Positions 32,199-41,473 of a stretch of 64,000 bases of DNA are shown piece after piece. Location: contig NZ_AP018165.1 of the NCBI RefSeq assembly GCF_002356335.1, positions 2,480,001 to 2,544,000 on the forward strand, in the 5' to 3' direction. This stretch comes from [Mycobacterium] stephanolepidis. GTDB lineage: Bacteria > Actinomycetota > Actinomycetes > Mycobacteriales > Mycobacteriaceae. The translations under genes and the position numbers were made by a program. The notes under the pieces were generated by a model. That model made no database searches. It was not told the DNA's origin and worked only from the letters and a program-made list of their open reading frames with translations. How positions within the stretch are numbered: the stretch's first letter is position 1; every line of letters begins with the position of its first letter.

Positions 32199-34903
32199 TG
32201 GGCCGCGGCATCCCAACTGCGGCCGTACCCCACCGAAACCTCCAGCGGCACATCGAGCGGATACGCCGAACCCATGGTTTCGCGAACCAGCGCTTCCAGC
32301 GTCTCCCGCTCGCAGTCGGCCACCTCGAACAGCAGCTCGTCGTGCACCTGAAGCAGCATGCGCGACTGTAAGCCCTTGTCGTGCAATGCCTTGTCGGTGG
32401 TGATCATCGCGACCTTGATGATGTCGGCGGCGCTCCCCTGGATCGGGGCGTTGAGAGCCGCACGTTCGGCCGCCTCGCGCCGCAGGCGATCGCCACTGTC
32501 CAAGTCGGGCAGGTAGCGGCGCCGGCCGAGCACTGTCGAGGTGTATCCGTCCTTGCGTGCCTGATCCACCACGGCGTGCAGGTACTCGCGAACACCGCCG
32601 AATCGCGAAAAATACTGGTCCATCTGCTCTTTGGCCTCGTCATTGGAGATCTTGAGCTGGGTGGCCAGGCCATAGGCCGACAATCCGTACGCCAGGCCGT
32701 ACGACATCGCCTTCACCCGCCGACGCAGCTCACCGGTGACCTCGTCGATCGGCACCCCGAATGCGCGGGCAGCCACAAACGAGTGCAGGTCCTCGCCGGT
32801 GTTGAACGCTTCGATAAGGCCCTCGTCGGCCGACAGATGCGCCATGATGCGCATCTCGATCTGGCTGTAGTCGACCGTCATCAACTCGGAGTAGCCCGCG
32901 CCGACAACAAATCCATCCCGAATCTCACGACCGGCCTCGGTGCGCACCGGGATGTTCTGCAGGTTCGGCTCGGTTGACGACAATCGACCCGTCGCCGCGA
33001 TTGTCTGGTTGAAGGTGGTGTGGATACGCCCATCGGCGGCAACGGATTTCAGTAGCCCGTCGACGGTGACCTTCAGTCTGGTGACGTCGCGGTGCGTGAG
33101 CAGATGCTCCAGGAACGGATGCCCGGTCTTGTCGAAGAGTGTTTGCAGGGCATCCGCATCGGTGGTGTAGCCGGTCTTGGTCTTCTTGGTCTTGGGCATG
33201 CCGAGCTCGTCGAACAACACAACCTGCAGCTGTTTCGGAGAGCCCAGGTTGATCTGCTTACCGATCACCGCGTAGGCGGCATCGGCTGCCTCACGGATAC
33301 CGGTGGCGAACTGGTTCTGCAGCGAGGTCAGGTGGTCGATGTCGACTGCGATACCAACGGATTCCAATCCCGCGAGCACCCGCTGGACCGGCAGCTCCAT
33401 ATCGGCCAGCAGACCCGACGACTCGATACGTTCGAGTTCGACGTCGAGCGCATCGGCGAGATCGATGACAGCACGGGCACGCAACATCTGGGCCTGAGCA
33501 GCCTTGGCATCACCGGCGCCGTCATCATCGAGTAGTGAAAGCTGTTGCTCTCCATCGTCTTCGGCACGCAACTCGCGGCGCAGATACCGCAACGACAGGT
33601 CGTCGAGTGCAAAGCTGCGCTGACCCGGCCGCACCAGGTACGCGGCGAGAGCCGTGTCGGACGTGACACCGTCGAGCTGCCACCCACGCCCGGCCAGCGC
33701 ATGCATGGCCTGTTTCGCTTCGTGTAGAGCCTTGGGGCGGGCTTCGTCGGCCAGCCACGCGGCGAGAGCTGCCTCGTCCTCTGGGGTGACGGTGGTGGTG
33801 TCGATGTACGCACCATCGCCGTCCGCCGACGCGATGGCCACTGCCGTGGCATCGCCGTCATAGGGCGTGTACGCCCCGACCACGGCAAGCCCGCTACGAC
33901 GACCGTCGGAGGTGTGTGTGGCCAGCCAGTCGGTGACAGCTCCCGGCTCGAGTGCCTGGCCCACCAGCTGGAATCCCTCGTCCACCTCAGGCTCGACGGC
34001 CTCCAGGGTCTCGAACAGCCTGTCGCGCAGTACCCGGAATTCGAGATCGTCGAAGAGACGATGGATCTGGTCACGATCCCAGGGAGCCAACGCCAGCTGG
34101 GCAGGCACATACGGAAGCGGCACCGTCCGCACCAGATCAGTGAGCTCGCGGTTCAGGACCACCGAGGCCAGGTTTGCGCGCAGTGAGTCGCCGACCTTTC
34201 CGCGCACGGTGTCGGCCTTGTCGATCAATTCCTGCAACGACCCGTACTCGAGGATCCACTTGGAAGCGGTCTTCTCGCCGACGCCGGGAATCCCGGGCAG
34301 ATTATCGCTCGGGTCGCCCCGCAGTGCCGCGAAATCCGGGTACTGGGTGGGCGTCAGGCCGTACTTCTCGACCACCGCCTCCGGAGTGAACCGGGTGAGG
34401 TCGCTGACGCCCTTGCGCGGATACAGCACCGTCACGTCCTCGTTGACCAGCTGCAGCGAGTCGCGGTCACCGGTGACCACGTAGACCTTGAAACCCTCGG
34501 CCTGTCCCTGCGTAGCCAGGGTGGCGATGATGTCGTCTGCCTCGAAGCCCTCCTCGGCGAGCACCGTGATGCCGAGGGCCTGCAGGACTTCCTTGGTGAT
34601 GTCGATCTGTCCGCGGAACTCATCGGGAGTGGCCGAGCGGGTGGCTTTGTACTCGGGGTACCGCTCCGAGCGGAACGTCTTGCGGGAAACGTCGAAGGCG
34701 GCTGCCACATGTGTGGGCGCCTCATCGCGCAGCAGGTTGATCAACATCGAGGTGAATCCGTAGACCGCGTTGGTGGTCAGGCCCGATTGCGTCTTGAAGT
34801 TCTCGGCCGGGAGCGCATAAAACGCCCGGAACGCCAGCGAGTTACCGTCGAGCAGCAGGAGGGTCGGCTGTTTGGTTCCGGTCTTCGTCGCAGGCGCAGT
34901 CAC
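32195..34903 (-). CDS. polA: DNA polymerase I
   Basis: 902 aa from GTG 34903 with TAGGAGG directly upstream. Order: 5'-3' exonuclease (LLLDGNSLAFRAFYALP, YKATRSATPDEFR, DRDSLQLV, GDPSDNLPGIPGVGEKTA), a degenerate 3'-5' exonuclease domain, and the family A polymerase: motif A DYSQIEMRIMAHLS, O-helix RRRVKAMSYGLAYGLS, motif C QVHDELLFEV. As in other mycobacterial PolA, proofreading residues are not evident. Housekeeping repair and Okazaki processing. Matches the Rv1629 neighbourhood. Confidence 0.97.
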   Translation of the reverse strand: MTAPATKTGTKQPTLLLLDGNSLAFRAFYALPAENFKTQSGLTTNAVYGFTSMLINLLRDEAPTHVAAAFDVSRKTFRSERYPEYKATRSATPDEFRGQIDITKEVLQALGITVLAEEGFEADDIIATLATQGQAEGFKVYVVTGDRDSLQLVNEDVTVLYPRKGVSDLTRFTPEAVVEKYGLTPTQYPDFAALRGDPSDNLPGIPGVGEKTASKWILEYGSLQELIDKADTVRGKVGDSLRANLASVVLNRELTDLVRTVPLPYVPAQLALAPWDRDQIHRLFDDLEFRVLRDRLFETLEAVEPEVDEGFQLVGQALEPGAVTDWLATHTSDGRRSGLAVVGAYTPYDGDATAVAIASADGDGAYIDTTTVTPEDEAALAAWLADEARPKALHEAKQAMHALAGRGWQLDGVTSDTALAAYLVRPGQRSFALDDLSLRYLRRELRAEDDGEQQLSLLDDDGAGDAKAAQAQMLRARAVIDLADALDVELERIESSGLLADMELPVQRVLAGLESVGIAVDIDHLTSLQNQFATGIREAADAAYAVIGKQINLGSPKQLQVVLFDELGMPKTKKTKTGYTTDADALQTLFDKTGHPFLEHLLTHRDVTRLKVTVDGLLKSVAADGRIHTTFNQTIAATGRLSSTEPNLQNIPVRTEAGREIRDGFVVGAGYSELMTVDYSQIEMRIMAHLSADEGLIEAFNTGEDLHSFVAARAFGVPIDEVTGELRRRVKAMSYGLAYGLSAYGLATQLKISNDEAKEQMDQYFSRFGGVREYLHAVVDQARKDGYTSTVLGRRRYLPDLDSGDRLRREAAERAALNAPIQGSAADIIKVAMITTDKALHDKGLQSRMLLQVHDELLFEVADCERETLEALVRETMGSAYPLDVPLEVSVGYGRSWDAAAH

Positions 34904-34935
34904 CCTCCTACCCTAAGCAACGGGTGCGACAGCAC

Positions 34936-35358
34936 CTACGACCCCGATGCGTTGTCCAGCGCGGCGTCGAACACAGCTCTGTGACCACGGATCTGCACGT
35001 GATGGGCGCGTGCCCAGAGCACCAACGCGGCGGAGATGCCGTGCAGGTCGATTCCCAGCGGCGTCAACGCGTATTCGACTCGGGGTGGCACTTCGGCGAA
35101 CGCGGTGCGCGTGACGAGCCCGTCGCGGCGTAACAGCATCAACGTGCGCGTGAGCATGCGCTGCGAGATGCCCGGAATGGCGTCGTGAAGCTCGGTGTAT
35201 CTGCGAGGGCCATCGTGCAATGTCGCGATGATCAGCACGCTCCATTTGTCGCCGACCCGGTCGAGGACCTCCCGAATGAATTCACCCTCGGCTGGACCTA
35301 CCCCGGCACTGATGCTGGGCAATGAGGTGCTGACGGAGGTCATTTCGAGCTCGGTCAT
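34936..35358 (-). CDS. HxlR-family transcriptional regulator
   Basis: 140 aa from ATG 35358, chosen for the AAGGA 9-13 bases upstream. Winged helix of HxlR type: FIREVLDRVGDKWSVLIIATLHDGPRRYTELHDAIPGISQRMLTRTLMLLRRDGLVTRTAF followed by PPRVEYALTPLG. Divergent from an SDR gene with a near-perfect palindrome between them, so it likely regulates that SDR and itself. Confidence 0.9.
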   Translation of the reverse strand: MTELEMTSVSTSLPSISAGVGPAEGEFIREVLDRVGDKWSVLIIATLHDGPRRYTELHDAIPGISQRMLTRTLMLLRRDGLVTRTAFAEVPPRVEYALTPLGIDLHGISAALVLWARAHHVQIRGHRAVFDAALDNASGS

Positions 35359-35378
35359 GACGCACATCCTTGTTCGCG

Positions 35379-35396
35379 GGCGCACACGTGTGTGCC
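35379..35396. promoter_or_regulatory. 18-bp palindrome between hxlR-type and SDR genes
   Basis: GGCGCACACGTGTGTGCC, 16 of 18 positions self-complementary, centred on ACGT. Located in the 116-base divergent gap; candidate HxlR operator. Confidence 0.55.
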
Positions 35397-35474
35397 TTTT
35401 GTAGGAGGTCCAAAACATCTCCATGATGGTGCTACGCACATATCAGAAGAAATGATGTGACCTGGAGGTTAGTC

Positions 35475-36185
35475 ATGGATAGGACGATGCTTGTGTTGGG
35501 TGCCGGCAGTGGCACCGGAGCAGCGGTGGCACGGCGGTTCGGACGCGAAGGATTCCACGTTGCGGTGGTCGGCCGCCGCCGCGAACCACTTGACACCTTG
35601 GTGGCAGACCTCGCAGGAACGGGAGTGAGTGCCACCGCGTTCTCCGCGGATCTCACCGACGACGTCCGCGTCGAAGAACTTCTCACGGCAGTGGACACCG
35701 CATTGCCACCGATCGAGGCGATTTACTACGGCCCCTCGTCGCCGGTGGAGTTCACCCTAGCCCGTGATCTCACGGCGACTGAGGCTGACCATTACTGGGC
35801 GCTGTTCGTGCGACCACTGATCCGCACGGTGACCGCCGCGCTGCCGGGCATGGTTGAACGGAAACGCGGAACGATCTTGGCCACCATCGGTGGTACCGGT
35901 GCCAGGGCGATGCCGGAGATGAGTGGGCCCGGACCGGCCGCCGCGGCGGCACGAAATTATTTGCAGGGCTTACATTCTGAGATGGCTCCGCACGGCGTAT
36001 ACGTTGGGCTGTTGACCATCGGGGCCCTCATTCTCGGCAGCGAGATGGCGGCGAAAACACCCGAGGACGCTCACGGGTTTCCGACGGTCGAATCGGCGGT
36101 ACTGGCTGAGCGCCTGTGGGGCATGTCAACAGTGCGGAATGCGTTCGAGAATTTCGTCCCGGCCGACACCGTCTTCCAGCCCTGA
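35475..36185 (+). CDS. Short-chain dehydrogenase/reductase
   Basis: 236 aa from ATG 35475 (GGAGGT upstream; an earlier GTG at 35457 is less likely). Rossmann start MLVLGAGSGTGAAVARRFGREG, then VVGRRREPL and FSADLTDD. The usual catalytic Tyr-x-x-x-Lys is not clear: the equivalent region reads MSGPGPAAAAARNYLQGLHSE, so this is an atypical SDR (possibly NmrA-like or a non-canonical reductase). Regulated by the divergent HxlR protein by inference. Confidence 0.82.
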   Translation: MDRTMLVLGAGSGTGAAVARRFGREGFHVAVVGRRREPLDTLVADLAGTGVSATAFSADLTDDVRVEELLTAVDTALPPIEAIYYGPSSPVEFTLARDLTATEADHYWALFVRPLIRTVTAALPGMVERKRGTILATIGGTGARAMPEMSGPGPAAAAARNYLQGLHSEMAPHGVYVGLLTIGALILGSEMAAKTPEDAHGFPTVESAVLAERLWGMSTVRNAFENFVPADTVFQP

Positions 36186-36253
36186 TCCCGCTCTGCGGGA
36201 CACAAAACTGACACACGTTTCAATTCACTCATCAGCATGGGTAATCTGACCGG

Positions 36254-36694
36254 GTGCCTACAGACCAAGCCCCTGCCGTCGACGGCTGGTTCGATACCGA
36301 CGAATCCGGCCAACCGCATTTGATTGGCGGCAAGTGCACACAGTGCGCCACCATCGTGTTTCCGCCGCGCGCCAACAACTGCCCCAACCCGGCCTGTGAC
36401 AGCGATGTGCTGGATCAGGTGCCGCTGTCATCGCGCGGCACGGTCTGGAGCTACACCGAGAACCAGTACGCGCCACCTCCCCCGTATCCGCCCTCTGATC
36501 CGTACCAGCCGTACGCGATCGCCGCGGTCGAGCTGGCGGCCGAGGGCATAATCGTGCTGGGCAAGGTGGTCGCCGGTACCGGCGCCGCCGATCTGAAGGT
36601 GGGCCAGCCGATGGAACTCGCTCTGGAGCCGCTGTACACCGATGACGAGGGTGTCGAACGGCTGGTCTACGCATGGAAGAAGGTTTCCGCATGA
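36254..36694 (+). CDS. Zn-ribbon/OB-fold protein (DUF35), thiolase partner; Rv1628c-like
   Basis: 146 aa from GTG 36254. N-terminal rubredoxin-like Zn ribbon (C-x2-C in GKCTQCATIVFPP, then NNCPNPAC) and an OB-fold that starts GTVWSYTENQYAPPPPYPP. The ATGA overlap with the following thiolase gene is the standard pairing of DUF35 proteins with lipid-transfer thiolases (ChsH2/Ltp2 style). Probably shapes the acyl-CoA site of its partner. Order matches Rv1628c-Rv1627c. Confidence 0.87.
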   Translation: MPTDQAPAVDGWFDTDESGQPHLIGGKCTQCATIVFPPRANNCPNPACDSDVLDQVPLSSRGTVWSYTENQYAPPPPYPPSDPYQPYAIAAVELAAEGIIVLGKVVAGTGAADLKVGQPMELALEPLYTDDEGVERLVYAWKKVSA

Positions 36695-37896
36695 GCCGCA
36701 CCCCGGATCCCGTCTACATCCTCGGCGCGGGCATGCACCCGTGGGGTAAGTGGGGACGCGACTTCACCGAGTACGGCGTGGCAGCTGCCCGCACCGCCCT
36801 TCAAGATGCCGAATTGGATTGGCGTCAAATTCAATTCGTTGCCGGTGCAGACACCATCCGGAATGGCTACCCGGGCTTCATCGCCGGTTCGACCTTCGCC
36901 CAGAAGCTGGGATGGAACGGTGTGCCCATCAGTTCGACCTACGCGGCCTGCGCCAGTGGTTCACAGGCTCTGCAGAGTGCGCGCGCTCAGATCCTCGCCG
37001 GATTCTGCGATGTGGCGCTGGTGATCGGGGCTGATACCACCCCCAAGGGCTTCTTCGCGCCGGTAGGCGGCGAACGTAAGGCCGACCCGGACTGGCAGCG
37101 TTTCCACCTCATCGGAGCCACCAACCCGGTGTACTTCGCGATGCTCGCGCGGCGGCGGATGGACCTGTACGGCGCGACCGCAGAGGATTTCGCCCAGGTG
37201 AAGGTCAAGAACTCCCGGCACGGTCTGAACAACCCGAACGCGCGGTTCCGCAAGGAATCTTCGGTGGAGGATGTGCTGGCCAGCCCGGTGGTGTCGGATC
37301 CGCTGCGGTTACTGGACATCTGCGCGACCAGTGACGGTGCCGCGGCCCTCATTGTGGCCAGCGCCGATTTCGTGAAAAAGCATCTCGGTTCGGTCGAGGG
37401 TGTGCCCTCGGTGCGTGCGGTCGCGACCATTACCCCCAAGTACCCGCAGCATCTTCCCGAACTCCCCGATATCGCAACCGATTCCACCGCGGTGGTGCCT
37501 GCGCCCGACCGTGTCTTCAAGGATCAGATCGTTGACGCCGCGTACGCGGAGGCCGGAATCGGCCCCGAGGATGTGAGCCTTGCCGAGGTGTACGACCTCT
37601 CGACGGCCTTGGAGCTGGACTGGTACGAGCACCTGGGCCTGTGTGCCAAGGGTGAGGGTGAGCAGCTGCTGCGCAGCGGCGCCACCACGGTCGGCGGCCG
37701 GATCCCGGTGAATGCCTCCGGTGGCCTGGCCTGCTTTGGCGAGGCCATCCCGGCGCAGGCCATCGCGCAGGTGTGTGAGCTGACCTGGCAGCTGCGCGGG
37801 CGGGCCGGTGACCGGCAGGTCGAGGGTGCCCGGGTTGGGATTACCGCGAACCAGGGCTTGTTCGGCAACGGCTCGTCGGTGATTGTGGCGCGCTAG
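36691..37896 (+). CDS. Thiolase-like lipid-transfer protein; Rv1627c-like
   Basis: 401 aa from ATG 36691. SCP2-thiolase type: nucleophilic Cys in STYAACASGSQALQSARAQILAG; the C-terminal region has NASGGLACFGEAIPAQ where degradative thiolases have GHPxGxSG, and EVYDLSTALELDWYEHLGLC. Such proteins act in retro-aldol or thiolytic steps of sterol/acyl-CoA side-chain metabolism when paired with a DUF35 partner. Real substrate unknown. Confidence 0.9.
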   Translation: MSRTPDPVYILGAGMHPWGKWGRDFTEYGVAAARTALQDAELDWRQIQFVAGADTIRNGYPGFIAGSTFAQKLGWNGVPISSTYAACASGSQALQSARAQILAGFCDVALVIGADTTPKGFFAPVGGERKADPDWQRFHLIGATNPVYFAMLARRRMDLYGATAEDFAQVKVKNSRHGLNNPNARFRKESSVEDVLASPVVSDPLRLLDICATSDGAAALIVASADFVKKHLGSVEGVPSVRAVATITPKYPQHLPELPDIATDSTAVVPAPDRVFKDQIVDAAYAEAGIGPEDVSLAEVYDLSTALELDWYEHLGLCAKGEGEQLLRSGATTVGGRIPVNASGGLACFGEAIPAQAIAQVCELTWQLRGRAGDRQVEGARVGITANQGLFGNGSSVIVAR

Positions 37897-37935
37897 CCGC
37901 GCTCACCGGCGATCGCGGGGCGTTAGCCTCAAGCG

Positions 37936-38643
37936 ATGGTGCGACAGTTCCACGCGTATGGCCCGTCGCACTGGGTGATTCTGGCCGTATTCGTGCTCGG
38001 CGCAGCGCTCGTGGTGTGGCAGGGGCGCCGGCTCACCGATACCCGGGCCCGTCTCCTGGGTCGGGTGCTCGGCGCCGTGACCGCGATCATCTATGCCGCC
38101 ATACTGATCGCCGGATGCATACCCCCGCGCATCGAGGTCTCGATGCCGCTACGGCTGACCGACCTGGCGACCGCCGTCGCCGCCTATGCGCTGTGGTCCC
38201 AGCGCGCCTGGGCATATGCGTTGACCTACTACTGGGGACTGGTGCTCAGCAGCCAGGCGTTGATCTCCCCCGTGCTGACAGGTCCCGACTTCCCGGCACG
38301 TGGGTTCCTGGCGTTCTGGTCGATACATCTGCTCGTGGTGTGGGCGGCCATCTATCTCACCTGGGGACGGGGCATGCGACCCACCTGGCGCAGCTTTCGC
38401 GTAACCGCGATGATCACGTTGTCCTGGGCCGCCTTCACCATGGCCTTCAACGCCGCAGTCGGGTCAAACTATGGATTTCTCAATCAGAAACCCTCGACGG
38501 CAAGCCTTTTCGACCTGATGGGTCCGTGGCCGTGGTACGTCGTCACCGCCACCGCACTGGTCCTGACGGTTTGGGCGCTGATGACCTGGCCGTGGCAGCG
38601 ATCCGCGGCTGAAACCGGCGAATCTCAGACCACGCCGAGATAG
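37936..38643 (+). CDS. TIGR02206/YwaF-family membrane protein
   Basis: 235 aa with six to seven TM helices. FHAYGPSHWVILAVFVLG at the N terminus, SMPLRLTDLATAVAAYAL (the P-L-x-L-C/T-D motif), YYWGLVLSSQALISP, NAAVGSNYGFLNQKPSTASLFDLMGPWPWYV near the end, all as in TIGR02206 proteins. Function unknown. Its 3' end overlaps livF convergently by 19 bases. Confidence 0.85.
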   Translation: MVRQFHAYGPSHWVILAVFVLGAALVVWQGRRLTDTRARLLGRVLGAVTAIIYAAILIAGCIPPRIEVSMPLRLTDLATAVAAYALWSQRAWAYALTYYWGLVLSSQALISPVLTGPDFPARGFLAFWSIHLLVVWAAIYLTWGRGMRPTWRSFRVTAMITLSWAAFTMAFNAAVGSNYGFLNQKPSTASLFDLMGPWPWYVVTATALVLTVWALMTWPWQRSAAETGESQTTPR

Positions 38644-39350
38644 GCAGAGCGAATGCTGTCGTCCTGCAGTAATTCTCGCCCGGCACCGGATCGTACGACC
38701 GATCCGGTCTCCAGAATGTAGGCGTGGTCCGAACGGCTCAGTGCCTGCTGCGCGTTCTGCTCGACCAGAACCACCGTCGTCCCGGAAGCATTGATCTCCT
38801 CGATGATGTTGAAGATCTTCGTGATCAGCAGCGGCGCCAGACCCATCGACGGCTCGTCGAGCAGGAGGATCTTCGGCCTGGCCATCAGGGCACGTCCGAT
38901 GGAGAGCATCTGCTGCTCGCCACCGGAGAGTGTGCCGCCCTCTTGGTGTCGACGTTCAGCCAGCCGCGGGAACAAGGCGTTGATCCAGTCCAGACGCTCC
39001 CGACGCTCCGCCCGGGACTTGAATTTTCGGCCGTAACAACCCATTTCGAGGTTCTCGGCGACGGTCATGCCCGGGAATATCCCCCGCCCCTCGGGGGCCT
39101 GGACGATCCCTGCCTTGACGCGCTTGTGCGCCTTCATCTTCGAGATGTCCTGGCCCTCGAAGAAGATTGTCCCCGAACTCAGCGGCACGAGGCCGGAGAT
39201 GGCGCGCATGGTGGTCGATTTGCCGGCGCCGTTGGAACCGAGCAGGGTGACCAACTCGCCCTCGCGGACGTCGAAGGACAGGGTGCTCACCGCCTGGATC
39301 GGACCGTAGTGGACCCCGACGTTATTGAGCTTCAGCTGTACGGGAGGCAT
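38625..39350 (-). CDS. livF: Branched-chain amino-acid ABC transporter ATP-binding protein LivF
   Basis: 241 aa. Walker [11 protein letters not shown]-loop region, signature [15 protein letters not shown], Walker [14 protein letters not shown] and switch His; the [29 protein letters not shown] segment is LivF-type. Its ATG follows the livG stop immediately. With LivG it energises uptake of a branched-chain amino acid or similar polar substrate. Confidence 0.94.
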   Translation of the reverse strand: MPPVQLKLNNVGVHYGPIQAVSTLSFDVREGELVTLLGSNGAGKSTTMRAISGLVPLSSGTIFFEGQDISKMKAHKRVKAGIVQAPEGRGIFPGMTVAENLEMGCYGRKFKSRAERRERLDWINALFPRLAERRHQEGGTLSGGEQQMLSIGRALMARPKILLLDEPSMGLAPLLITKIFNIIEEINASGTTVVLVEQNAQQALSRSDHAYILETGSVVRSGAGRELLQDDSIRSAYLGVV

Positions 39351-40304
39351 CTACCTCTCGCTTTCGGTATCGGGCGCAGCCGAATCCAGCCAACTGGGAC
39401 CGGGATCGGGTCCGTGGAATTCCTCATCGGCCACTCCTAGGTACGCCTCGATGACCGCCGGATCGTTTCTGACCTCGGCGGGCAGGCCGTCGGCGATCTT
39501 CCTGCCGAATTCGAGCACCACGATGCGGTCCGTCACGCCCATGACCAGCTTCATATCGTGTTCGATGAGCAACACCGTGTACCCGTAGTCGCGGATGCGC
39601 TGGATCAGCTCGATCAGCGATTCCTTCTCGCTGGGGGTGAATCCGGCGGCCGGCTCGTCCAGGCAGAGCAGTTTGGGTTCGGTCGCCAGCGCTCGCGCAA
39701 TCTCGAGTCTGCGCTGGCTGCCGTACGGCAGCTCCTTGGCCTTGACGTCGGCGACATCGGCGATGCCGACGAAGTCGAGCAGCCCCAGCCCCACATCGAC
39801 GGCGTAATGCTCCTCGCGGCGATGCCGCGGGGTGCGCAGCAGCGCGCCCAGTACCGATGTCTTGTGCCGGGCGTCGGTGCCCACCGCGACGTTCTCCAGG
39901 GCGGTCATCTCACCGAACAGCCGGATGTTCTGGAACGTCCGGGCGATCCCACGCCGGGTGATCTGGTGGCGCCGCAGCCGGCGCAGCGGCTTCCCGTCGA
40001 ACACGATGGCGCCCGATGTCGGCTTGTACACGCCGGTGATGGCGTTGAAGCAGGTCGTCTTGCCCGCACCGTTGGGGCCGACCAACCCGAGGATTTCCCC
40101 GCGCCGAATATCGAAGCTGACCCCGTCGAGGGCTTGCAGGCCACCGAATTTGAGCGTCAGTTCCTTGACCTCGAGCAGCACCTCGGCCTCGGCGGGTTCG
40201 GCCTCGTCCGGGGCCTCCTCGGCGAGGTCGATCGCGGTCCCGGAGTCACTGAGTTCGTCGACTTCCTGCGCGGCTTCGGTCCTGGTCTCGTCGTGCTCGG
40301 TCAT
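39351..40304 (-). CDS. livG: Branched-chain amino-acid ABC transporter ATP-binding protein LivG
   Basis: 317 aa, longer than the usual ~255: an acidic N-terminal tail (~45 residues, [23 protein letters not shown]) and a ~25-residue C-terminal extension. Core: Walker [45 protein letters not shown] (LivG type), signature [14 protein letters not shown], Walker [14 protein letters not shown]. Overlaps livM by ATGA. Confidence 0.93.
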   Translation of the reverse strand: MTEHDETRTEAAQEVDELSDSGTAIDLAEEAPDEAEPAEAEVLLEVKELTLKFGGLQALDGVSFDIRRGEILGLVGPNGAGKTTCFNAITGVYKPTSGAIVFDGKPLRRLRRHQITRRGIARTFQNIRLFGEMTALENVAVGTDARHKTSVLGALLRTPRHRREEHYAVDVGLGLLDFVGIADVADVKAKELPYGSQRRLEIARALATEPKLLCLDEPAAGFTPSEKESLIELIQRIRDYGYTVLLIEHDMKLVMGVTDRIVVLEFGRKIADGLPAEVRNDPAVIEAYLGVADEEFHGPDPGPSWLDSAAPDTESER

Positions 40305-41473
40305 GCCGTGGCCTCGGCTTCCTCAGGCTTCTTGGCGCCAATCCGCTCAGTTGCCTTGCGCCAGTACGCCATCAGTTTCTGGTGGGCCGGGAACAAGCCC
40401 TGCGGACGGAAGATCATCAGGACAACCAGCGCCAGCCCGAAGAACAGGTACTTCAGATTGCCGAGGTCTACGCCCTGCACCTGCACGCCGAGAAGGCGAT
40501 TGGGCAGGTAGACGATGATGAACGCGCCGAAGATCACGCCGAGCTTGTTGCCCTGCCCACCGAGGACAACGGCGCACAGGAACAGCATCGAGTTGATGAT
40601 GTTGAAGGTGGGCGATGCCACGTATTGCACCTGACCCGCGTAGAGGGCGCCGGACAGTCCGCCGATGCCGGCGCCGATCACGAAGGCCCACAGCTTGAAC
40701 CGAAAGGTGGGGACCCCCATCATCTCGGCGGCGTCCTCATCTTCTCGAATGGCCACCCACGAGCGGCCAACCCGGCTGCGCTCCAGGTTGCCCATCAGGA
40801 TCAGCACCACCGCGATCAGGCAGAGTCCCAGCCAGTACCACCACACGCCATAGTTCAGGTGGCCACCCGAATTGCCGCTGGAGAAGACACCACCGCGGAC
40901 GTACTGCTCCCCCACATGCGGATAGGCGATCTTGTGCAGGCCGCGGGGGCCGTTGGTGACTTCCAGGTTATCGGCGAGCAGGCGGATGATCTCGCCGAAT
41001 CCCAACGTGACAATGGCCAGGTAATCACCCCGAAGCCGCAGCGTGGGGGTGCCCAGCACCAGACCGAAGAAGGCGGCGATCGCGACGGCTATGGGCAGAC
41101 AGGACAGCCATGCCCAGCTCGAGCTGAAGAAGGCCGACGTCCCCATGCGATTCCAGGGACTGTCCGGGCTGGTCAGCAATGCGACCGTGTACGCACCGAT
41201 CGCGTAAAAACCGACGTACCCCAGGTCAAGCAATCCCGCTTGTCCCACAACGACATTCAGGCCTATCGCGATGAGCGCAACCATCGCGAACTGGGCCATT
41301 ACTCCGCCGAAGCTGGTATTGGGGGTGTTCAGGTACGGAATCTTCCACACCGGAAGCAGCGCCATGAGCGCGAATCCGATGAGCCCGTATACCCATTGGA
41401 CCGGACGGGCCAGCTCGGACCACCATCGGCGTATCGAGTCGCCCGGCGCCAGGGCATGCGCAGCGGTGCTCAT
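40301..41473 (-). CDS. livM: Branched-chain amino-acid ABC transporter permease LivM
   Basis: 390 aa, about ten TM helices. LivM marks: GLNVVVGQAGLLDLGYVGFYAIGAYTVALL and LRLRGDYLAIVTLGFGEIIRLLADN, and the C-terminal GxFYAGQVQYVASPTFNIINSMLFLCAVVLGGQGNKLG. A short charged C-terminal tail (KPEEAEATA). Overlaps by ATGA on both sides. Confidence 0.93.
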   Translation of the reverse strand: MSTAAHALAPGDSIRRWWSELARPVQWVYGLIGFALMALLPVWKIPYLNTPNTSFGGVMAQFAMVALIAIGLNVVVGQAGLLDLGYVGFYAIGAYTVALLTSPDSPWNRMGTSAFFSSSWAWLSCLPIAVAIAAFFGLVLGTPTLRLRGDYLAIVTLGFGEIIRLLADNLEVTNGPRGLHKIAYPHVGEQYVRGGVFSSGNSGGHLNYGVWWYWLGLCLIAVVLILMGNLERSRVGRSWVAIREDEDAAEMMGVPTFRFKLWAFVIGAGIGGLSGALYAGQVQYVASPTFNIINSMLFLCAVVLGGQGNKLGVIFGAFIIVYLPNRLLGVQVQGVDLGNLKYLFFGLALVVLMIFRPQGLFPAHQKLMAYWRKATERIGAKKPEEAEATA